Assembly: GCA_016710335.1 (NCBI GenBank)
Contig: JADJXQ010000024.1
Location: forward strand, 195,001-259,000
DNA: 64,000 nt
From: Rhodospirillales bacterium
GTDB lineage: Bacteria > Pseudomonadota > Alphaproteobacteria > Rhodospirillales > Defluviicoccaceae
Reading direction: 5' to 3'
The notes below the pieces were generated by a model. It searched no databases and was not told the DNA's origin. It saw nothing but the letters and a program-made list of their open reading frames with translations. Shown here in pieces: positions 58,677 through 64,000 of the stretch. A program made the position numbers and the translations under genes. The first letter of the stretch is position 1; the number at the start of each line of letters is the position of its first letter.

Positions 58677-60114
58677 TCCCCTCGACCGCCTCGTCTATCT
58701 CAACCGTCCCGACGCCAATGACGTCAAACGGAAATCGCTCGAAATCGGCTCCGACGTCGAGATTGCCGGGCGCGTCGGAGAGGACCTGCATCGCGCCCGT
58801 GGAGACATCGTTCACGCCGAGGGGCACTTCTGGTGTTACGGCGACGCCCACTGGGTGACGATTCCAGAGCACGAATTAAGGCTCGCCGTGCATGCCTACG
58901 ACGGCGCCAGTTTTCAAACACCAAAGGGCGATTTTTCGCGGGCAAAGCTGGGTAAGGGCCGCGTTGACTCGGTGCTCCACGAACTCGCGGCGAAGGTTGA
59001 AGACCCTTGCTTCTTCGAGAGGTCGGCAATCGGCATCAATTGCGATTCCGGCTTTATCCGCTTCGCGCACGACGGACATGCCGATCTGGAACCGCACGAT
59101 CCGGACCACCGCTGTCGACACGTCCTCCCCGGACGCTGGTCGCCCGAAGTGGATGACACGCCCGCACCCGGATCGCTTCTCGCGCGGCTTCTCGGCGGCG
59201 TGTTTCGGGGCGACGAGGACTCAGGCGCCAAGGTCGATCTGCTCGCCGAGGTTATCGGCGGTGCCGCCCTTGGTTACGCGACGAAGCTCCGTCAGCCGCG
59301 CGCGATCATTCTCAAGGGCGAAACCGCCGAGAACGGCAAGAGCCAGATCCTTGATCTCGCTCGAGGCCTGTTGCCCCCATCTGCGATTTGCTCCGTCACC
59401 GCCGCGCGCATGGGTGACGAGAGGCACATCGTCGGCTTGGTGGGAAAGCTGCTGAATGCCAGCGACGAGCTATCATCGGCGACGGCCATCGCCAGCGAGA
59501 CCTTCAAGGCAGTCGTGACGGGTGAACCGGTTCAAGGCCGCGACGTCTACAAATCCCGCGTCGAATTCCGACCGGTCGCCCAGCACCTTTTCGCAACCAA
59601 CAACCTGCCGGTGTTCGCCGGCGGCATGGACCGGGGTGTGCAGCGTCGGCTCCTCGTCATTCCGTTCAATCGGGTGATCCCGACCGAGGAGCGCGTGGAG
59701 TCCATCGGCCGGCGTATTGCGGAAGACGAGGCAGATCTGCTGCTTGCGTGGGCTATTGACGGCGCGGCTCGCCTTATCCGAAACCGCGATTTTTCCACTC
59801 CGGCCACTTGCAAGGCCACGCTCACCGACTGGCTCTACGGTGCGGATCCTGTTCTCGCCTGGTTGGACGATCGGGTCGACGTGCGGCCTATCGTCGGAGA
59901 TGGCCCGAAAGCCCGAACAAGCTATGCCCATGAGCAGTTCCAGGCGTGGGCACAGGCCGAAGGATTCAAGCGCGATATGTTGCCGGCGATCAACGGATTC
60001 GTGCAGAGGATCAAAGCGAACGCGTCAGGCGTCGAGTACCGGCGGACCAACGAGGGGAGGTTCTTTCTCGGCATGGACATTCGCCACTTCACCCCCTCGC
60101 CTCACTACCCATGA
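58666..60114 (+). CDS. P4-type (D5) replication helicase
   Basis: About 482 residues of the phage/plasmid primase-helicase P4 family. The D5 N-terminal region includes FIRFAHDGHADLEPHDPDHRC. The SF3 helicase has Walker A LKGETAENGKSQILD, Walker B LLNASDELSS and sensor ATNNLPVFAGGMDRGVQRRLLVIPF. A C-terminal winged-helix region (SYAHEQFQAWAQAEGFKRD) ends it. ATG at 58666; a GTG at 58654 is possible. The gene overlaps Prim-Pol and its stop lies in the first of a set of iteron-like repeats. Confidence 0.93.
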   Translation: MPDDPLDRLVYLNRPDANDVKRKSLEIGSDVEIAGRVGEDLHRARGDIVHAEGHFWCYGDAHWVTIPEHELRLAVHAYDGASFQTPKGDFSRAKLGKGRVDSVLHELAAKVEDPCFFERSAIGINCDSGFIRFAHDGHADLEPHDPDHRCRHVLPGRWSPEVDDTPAPGSLLARLLGGVFRGDEDSGAKVDLLAEVIGGAALGYATKLRQPRAIILKGETAENGKSQILDLARGLLPPSAICSVTAARMGDERHIVGLVGKLLNASDELSSATAIASETFKAVVTGEPVQGRDVYKSRVEFRPVAQHLFATNNLPVFAGGMDRGVQRRLLVIPFNRVIPTEERVESIGRRIAEDEADLLLAWAIDGAARLIRNRDFSTPATCKATLTDWLYGADPVLAWLDDRVDVRPIVGDGPKARTSYAHEQFQAWAQAEGFKRDMLPAINGFVQRIKANASGVEYRRTNEGRFFLGMDIRHFTPSPHYP

Positions 60115-60298
60115 CGCACCCGTGACGCTGCATTGTGCCTTAAACCATTGAAAGTGTTCAGATGACGCATCGGCTGCCAAAACCTTTTGAGTACGACCCG
60201 CGCGCACATATACATAGTTCGGGGGGTGGTGCGTCATCTCAGCACTTTCAAATACTTAACCCGCAAAAGTGCGTCACTATTGCGTCACCCATGCGTCA
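60112..60298. repeat. iteron-like TGACGCA/TGCGTCA array, possible replication origin
   Basis: TGACGCA occurs at 60112 and 60163, with a one-mismatch copy at 60123. Its complement TGCGTCA occurs at 60230, 60270, 60281 and 60292; the last three are exactly 11 bp apart. Two 21-bp arms, 60149-60169 and 60230-60250, form an imperfect inverted repeat (19 of 21 match). The array is directly downstream of the primase and helicase genes, where element origins commonly lie. Confidence 0.65.
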
Positions 60299-60331
60299 CG
60301 GGAGGTGTGTGCGCAATCCGGGGGCGCGTCA

Positions 60332-60871
60332 ATGAAGCGGCGCAAGCGCACACCGAAGCAGCTGGCAGCACCCGCCGTCGTCAGGCCGAATATGCTGGTC
60401 GAGCCGGTCTACGAGAGCGACCCTGATGGCCGGCCGGTCGTCCACCATCGAACTGTCGACACGATGGGTCGAATGCTCCGGAACGGAAGCATCACCCAGG
60501 CCATGCACGATGCGGCGCAGGATTTCGCCGCGACGTTCACCATCGCCCGGTTCGATCCCGTCGTCTGCATGTCGCTCAATCGTATTCCCGGCTCAGGCAA
60601 CCCTGCCGACCTGACCGATGCACAGGTCGACGCTCGTCGCCGGGTGGGCGAAGCGCTCGACGCCCTCGGTGGTCTCGGCAGCCCCGCCGGGAGTTGCGTT
60701 TGGCACGTGGTCGGCTTGCAGCGCTCGATACGCGAGTGGTCGCTCCGTCAGGGGTGGGGCGGCAAGTCGATCGGAGAAAAACAAGCGCATGGCATATTAG
60801 TTGCGGCGCTCGGGGTGCTTGCGGGATACTACGGGTATACCCGCACCAACTGGCGATTATTGTGTTCTTGA
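60332..60871 (+). CDS. mobile-element protein, DUF6456-like
   Basis: A 179-residue protein with a basic start (MKRRKRTPKQLAAPAVVRPN). The second half, VGEALDALGGLGSPAGSCVWHVVGLQRSIREWSLRQGWGG, then AHGILVAALGVLAGYYG, resembles the DUF6456 fold seen in phage-like regions (a conserved W...GL...S...W motif). Function is unknown; a DNA-binding or packaging-linked role is only a guess. It starts right after the iteron array. Confidence 0.65.
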   Translation: MKRRKRTPKQLAAPAVVRPNMLVEPVYESDPDGRPVVHHRTVDTMGRMLRNGSITQAMHDAAQDFAATFTIARFDPVVCMSLNRIPGSGNPADLTDAQVDARRRVGEALDALGGLGSPAGSCVWHVVGLQRSIREWSLRQGWGGKSIGEKQAHGILVAALGVLAGYYGYTRTNWRLLCS

Positions 60872-61233
60872 CTTATGGACATGCAAGTAGTAGACGGGCG
60901 TAAGGATTCGCATTGTGTCTGGAGAAGCCCCGCCGTGAAGGCGCCTGGCATGTCGGCCAGGGTTGTACGGGTCCCTTCCGGGCAACAACGTATGCTGGTG
61001 GGCGTAGCGCGGAAGGTTTCCAGCGTGAGCCGCGATTTTTGGGAAGCCACCCAGCCAGAAGCCACCCCTGCACCTCAAATAAATTCGTGAATTCAGCACA
61101 TTAGCTGGACCCCAACCTGGCCTCCGGGTGGACTCCTGGAGTCCACTTTTGGATCCACCGCCTGGATCCAGGATCCAGAGTTGGAGTCCACGCCGGCTTC
61201 CGGCTACTCCTCTTCCGCAAGGATCGCACCGTG
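60872..61233. other. gene-free spacer with palindromes
   Basis: About 360 bases without a supported gene. Short reading frames here have no ribosome sites and no family features. The right part carries a cluster of palindromes listed separately. Confidence 0.5.
61128..61191. repeat. palindrome cluster upstream of the ParB-methyltransferase gene
   Basis: 61128-61146 is a perfect hairpin: arms GTGGACTCC and GGAGTCCAC around one T. CTGGATCCAG (61162-61171) is a second palindrome, overlapped by a further GATCCAG. GGAGTCCAC reappears at 61183-61191. It could be a terminator for the preceding gene, an operator or a recombination site; no T-run follows the hairpin. Confidence 0.55.
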
Positions 61234-62538
61234 ATGCTTCGTTTCCTGCCCGAGCAGATCGAGCAATGGCCGATCGCGCGCCTCCAGCCGTACGCGAAGA
61301 ACGCGCGCACCCACACCGACGATCAGGTCGCCAGGATCGCCGCGTCGCTGGTCGAGTACGGTTGGACGGCGCCGGTGATGGTTGCCGATGACGGCGAGAT
61401 CGTTGCCGGCCACGGCCGCTTGCTGGCCCCGCAACACCTGGGGCTCGACGAGGTGCCGGTCATTCGCTTGTTGCACCTGACGCCGGAGCAGGTGCGCGCC
61501 TATCGCATCGCCGACAACCGGCTGGCGGAGCTGGCGGGGTGGGATGACGAACTGCTCGCCGCCGAGCTGCATGCGCTGAACGCCGCCGGCTTCGATCTCG
61601 ACCTCACCGGCTTCGACCAGGAGGAGCTGGACCGGCTGCTGGCGCCGCTCGACGATGACGAAACTGGCCTCGCCGGCGAGGACATCATCCCCGAGCCGCC
61701 GGTCAATCCGGTGTCGCGCCCGGGTGACCTGTGGCTGTTGGGCGATCACCGTCTCCTGTGCGGCGACTCGACCAAGGCCGAAGATGTTAAGCGGGTGATG
61801 AACGGCGAGCGGGCGATCCTGTTCGCGACCGATCCGCCGTATCTCGTCGACTACGACGGCACCAACCACCCGTCAAGGCAGGGCGGGCCGGACAAGAACA
61901 AGGACTGGGGCGACAGCTACGGCATCACCTGGGACGACTCGTCGCAGGGCCCGGAGCTCTATGAGGGGTTCATTCGCGCCGCCATCGACCATGCGATCGA
62001 GCCCAACGCCGCCTGGTATTGCTGGCACGCCAGCCGCCGGCAGGCGATGGTCGAGAGCGTCTGGGAGAAGCTCGGCGCCTTCGTCCACCAACAGATCGTC
62101 TGGGCCAAGGACCGCGGCATCCTGACGCGGTCGTACTACCTGTGGCAGCACGAGCCCTGCTTCTTCGGCTGGATCAAGGGCAACAAGCCGCCGCGGGTGT
62201 CCGACGACTATCCGAGCACGGTGTGGACGATCCCGACGGTGAAGGTGGGCGAGAAGACCGATCACCCGACGTCAAAGCCGATCGAGGTGTTCGCCATCCC
62301 GATGCGCCAGCACACCCGGCCACGCCAAGTCTGCTACGAGCCGTTTTCCGGCTCCGGCTCGCAGATCATCGCCGGCGAGACGACGGGCCGGCGCGTGTTC
62401 GCGATCGAGATCAGCCCGCAGTACGTGGATGTGGCGGCAAAGCGTTGGCAAACGGCGGCGGGCAAGCAAGCGATCCTGGACAGCGACGGCCGGACATTCG
62501 ACGAGATCTCCCGGGAGCGGCTGGCAGTTGCGGCATGA
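61234..62538 (+). CDS. ParB-domain DNA methyltransferase (phage-type, orphan)
   Basis: A 434-residue two-domain protein. The N-terminal ParB/sulfiredoxin-like domain reads ARLQPYAKNARTHTDDQVARIAASLVEYGWTAPVMV and GEIVAGHGRLLAPQHLG. The C-terminal methyltransferase has LLGDHRLLCGDST, DPPY in FATDPPYLVDYDGT, and the SAM motif YEPFSGSGSQIIAGE. Such fusions are common on prophages and protect their DNA; no cognate nuclease is adjacent. The ATG at 61234 is used; GTG 61231 is possible (AAGGA upstream). The stop overlaps the next gene by four bases. Confidence 0.92.
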   Translation: MLRFLPEQIEQWPIARLQPYAKNARTHTDDQVARIAASLVEYGWTAPVMVADDGEIVAGHGRLLAPQHLGLDEVPVIRLLHLTPEQVRAYRIADNRLAELAGWDDELLAAELHALNAAGFDLDLTGFDQEELDRLLAPLDDDETGLAGEDIIPEPPVNPVSRPGDLWLLGDHRLLCGDSTKAEDVKRVMNGERAILFATDPPYLVDYDGTNHPSRQGGPDKNKDWGDSYGITWDDSSQGPELYEGFIRAAIDHAIEPNAAWYCWHASRRQAMVESVWEKLGAFVHQQIVWAKDRGILTRSYYLWQHEPCFFGWIKGNKPPRVSDDYPSTVWTIPTVKVGEKTDHPTSKPIEVFAIPMRQHTRPRQVCYEPFSGSGSQIIAGETTGRRVFAIEISPQYVDVAAKRWQTAAGKQAILDSDGRTFDEISRERLAVAA

Positions 62539-62804
62539 GCGCAGCAGCGGACGCCGCTGGCGGCAAGCAGTCCCGCCGCATGTCGCTGATCGAGGCAGTC
62601 GTGAACGTCGCGGTCGGCTTCGGCCTGGCCGTGCTGGCGCAGATCCTGGTGTTCCCGTTGTTCGGGATCCACGCGACATTGAGCGAGAACCTGGCGATCG
62701 GCTGCTTGTTTACGCTGATCTCCATCGCCCGTTCGTTCATGCTTCGCCGCATGTTCGAGGCGATCCGGGTGCGCTCTGCGATGACGATCGCCGCCGGGCG
62801 GTAA
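62535..62804 (+). CDS. small two-helix membrane protein (DUF7220-like)
   Basis: An 89-residue protein. After a polar start (MSAAADAAGGKQSRRMS) it has two helices, LIEAVVNVAVGFGLAVLAQILVF and LAIGCLFTLISIARSFMLRR, with the RxxMLRRMFE tail typical of small phage membrane proteins of the DUF7220 type. ATGA overlap with the methyltransferase gene shows coupling. Function unknown. Confidence 0.8.
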   Translation: MSAAADAAGGKQSRRMSLIEAVVNVAVGFGLAVLAQILVFPLFGIHATLSENLAIGCLFTLISIARSFMLRRMFEAIRVRSAMTIAAGR

Positions 62805-62837
62805 ACCCGGCGGCATCGCGTTTCTCTTGGAGGTTGG

Positions 62838-63059
62838 TCAGTTGGTCGGCCGCCGGAAGGCGGCGTGGATCATCCTCGCGATGGTATCGTCGTCCGTCTC
62901 ACCCGGAAGACGGTGGCTTCGCAGGCGCTCGTAGGTGTCATCCTCGATGGGCACCAGCCAGGTCCCGTCCGGCTGCCGTTTTCCGGTGGACCGGAAGGGA
63001 AGAAGGGCGGCCTCGGCGATCGCCCGATAGGTGCTGTCGCTGATGCGGATGCGCTTCAT
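62838..63059 (-). CDS. small hypothetical protein of the island
   Basis: A 73-residue protein starting MKRIRISDSTYRAIAEAALL, then PFRSTGKRQPDGTWLVPIED, and ending MIHAAFRRPTN. The first half looks like a short RHH- or HTH-type unit. Common in alphaproteobacterial prophage-like regions, but I cannot name the family. Overlaps the upstream 75-aa gene by four bases. Confidence 0.7.
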   Translation of the reverse strand: MKRIRISDSTYRAIAEAALLPFRSTGKRQPDGTWLVPIEDDTYERLRSHRLPGETDDDTIARMIHAAFRRPTN

Positions 63060-63283
63060 CGGCCCGCCTCCTCGAGCAGGCGGGTCTTGAAGCTGTCGGG
63101 AGCGGCCTGGCTGTCGGTGACGGTGCGGCCGAACCGCAGCGCACCTGCGCGACCGATGAAGTAGTAGTCGCCATCGGCGCGCTTGAGCGTGACGTACTTG
63201 CTGCTGCGGCCGTCGACCGGCGTGGCGCGGCCGCTGGCGACGAGCGCGTCGACCAGCCTTTGCTGAAGGGTGAGTTTCGGCAT
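63056..63283 (-). CDS. small hypothetical protein of the island
   Basis: A 75-residue protein: MPKLTLQQRLVDALVASGRA, then SSKYVTLKRADGDYYFIGRAGALRFGRTVTDS, and a helical end. The YFIGRAGALRFGRT strand pattern recurs in mobile elements of this group. Function unknown. It is preceded closely by the DUF3489 gene and overlaps the next gene by four bases (ATGA). Confidence 0.72.
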   Translation of the reverse strand: MPKLTLQQRLVDALVASGRATPVDGRSSKYVTLKRADGDYYFIGRAGALRFGRTVTDSQAAPDSFKTRLLEEAGR

Positions 63284-63294
63284 CGTTGCGTCCC

Positions 63295-63783
63295 TCAGCC
63301 GGCGATGCGGTAGACGCGGGCCGCACCCTTGGTTTTCTCCGAGGTGATGATGAGGCCGAACTTTTTCTTCAGCGCGCCGGCCATGGCGCCACGAACGGTG
63401 TGCCGGGCCCAGCCCATCGCTTCGGCGATCTGGTCGACGGTGGCGCCTTCGGGGCGGCGCAGGAGTTCGATCATCAGCGCCTGCTTCGTGCCGTTGCGAA
63501 GTTTTGGCGCCTTCGGCTGGGCGTTGATCGCTTCGGCCTCTGGCTCGATCGGCTCTTCGGCAGGCTGTTCGGTCTCCTGCAGCGAGGCCCGGAAGGCCTC
63601 GGCGCCCATCCGTCCGTCGAGCAAGCCGCCGGCTGCGGCGAGGATGTCATCGATGGTCAGTCCGAGCCGGTCGCCATGATTGGCGATGGCCTTGAGTGCG
63701 GCGTCCTTGGTGTTGGGATTGCGTGGCTTTCCGTCGAGGGCGCTCAGGATGGTGTTGAGCTGGGACTTGGTGAGGTCGGTCAT
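63295..63783 (-). CDS. DUF3489 domain protein
   Basis: A 162-residue protein. The C-terminal DUF3489 domain is a winged helix: KQALMIELLRRPEGATVDQIAEAMGWARHTVRGAMAGALKKKFGL, then TSEKTKGARVYRI-like ending. The N-terminal half is an unrelated helical domain with a Glu/Pro linker. The ATG at 63783 begins MTDLTKSQLNTILSAL; longer frames upstream lack support. Very common in alphaproteobacterial integrated elements. Likely a DNA-binding protein. Confidence 0.9.
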   Translation of the reverse strand: MTDLTKSQLNTILSALDGKPRNPNTKDAALKAIANHGDRLGLTIDDILAAAGGLLDGRMGAEAFRASLQETEQPAEEPIEPEAEAINAQPKAPKLRNGTKQALMIELLRRPEGATVDQIAEAMGWARHTVRGAMAGALKKKFGLIITSEKTKGAARVYRIAG

Positions 63784-63888
63784 GGTTGACGCCCTTTCGT
63801 GGCTTCGGCGCCGCGACCATCGCGGCGCTGCTACCACCCCGAGCCCCGCCCGCGAAGCCAGGCAGGGCCTTGGGGCCAAAGGGGCGCG

Positions 63889-64000
63889 CTATCCTGCGCA
63901 GTCGCCCTCTTGGAAGATAAAGTCGCTGGCTTGGCGCAGCCGTTCGAGGACGTGGCCGAGGTTGCCGACGTGGCCCCATGTGACGTCATCGGGCGCGACG
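63889..64000 (-). CDS. C-terminal end of an unidentified protein
   Basis: Thirty-six codons of a reading frame that enters from the right edge and stops at TAG (63889-63891). It reads VTWGHVGNLGHVLERLRQAS then DFIFQEGDCAG. The pattern resembles the ends of small island proteins that accompany DUF3489 genes. No function can be given from this fragment. Confidence 0.55.
   Translation of the reverse strand, partial: VAPDDVTWGHVGNLGHVLERLRQASDFIFQEGDCAG

Overview
The window is a high-GC alphaproteobacterial chromosome segment. The evidence is an hflK-hflC-DUF2065-degP operon, a class-II coq7, a TrpB2-type tryptophan synthase, a DUF3489 protein and an alphaproteobacterial-style exosortase/EpsI fusion. 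A Rhodospirillales-like host is my best guess, but there is no rRNA to fix it. It shows three zones: a small accessory block next to guaA (about 475-9150), a long housekeeping block (about 9150-47078), and the start of a large mobile/defence island beginning at a tRNA-Ser (47079 to the right edge).

Left accessory block: behind the truncated guaA lies a two-gene operon (ComF-like phosphoribosyltransferase, then a SLOG-fold protein fused to a HigA-like antitoxin domain) preceded by a perfect 22-bp palindrome. Next comes a large DUF4062-nSTAND1-TPR gene with 144-bp internal repeats and one frameshift. It is followed by a pRiA4b ORF-3-like protein, an IS21 relic with its middle deleted, a secreted cyclase-family enzyme and an IS3 stub.

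Core block: HIT protein; modABC molybdate transporter; metallopeptidase, YcgN-like protein and cobB; SCO1 and a TauE/SafE-like membrane protein (copper/oxidase assembly); GST; uppP; gltBD; DUF1178, DUF423, a small lipoprotein and coq7; purE; a long PHB-depolymerase-like esterase; moeA; pyrE; DUF1015 with trpB2; degP, DUF2065, hflC and hflK; mrp; prsT and exosortase xrtD; cimA; trmJ; tRNA-Ser(GGA). modABC and moeA together supply and insert molybdenum. hflKC and degP form a membrane protein quality-control unit. prsT and xrtD belong to a protein-sorting/exopolysaccharide system whose substrates are not in the window.

Right island: a type III restriction-modification pair, an HD-phosphohydrolase/YwgA-like gene pair, a large serine recombinase operon (67-aa protein, DUF2924, recombinase, HTH protein), a divergent ribbon-helix-helix/AlpA control region, a Prim-Pol plus D5-type helicase replication module followed by iteron-like repeats, an orphan ParB-methyltransferase and small phage-type genes. 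It is not closed within the window and no capsid genes are seen.

Seven single-base frameshifts interrupt otherwise intact genes (nSTAND1, gltB, cimA, mod, recombinase twice, Prim-Pol). Because they include core genes, sequencing or assembly error is the likeliest shared cause. I annotate such genes across the shift.
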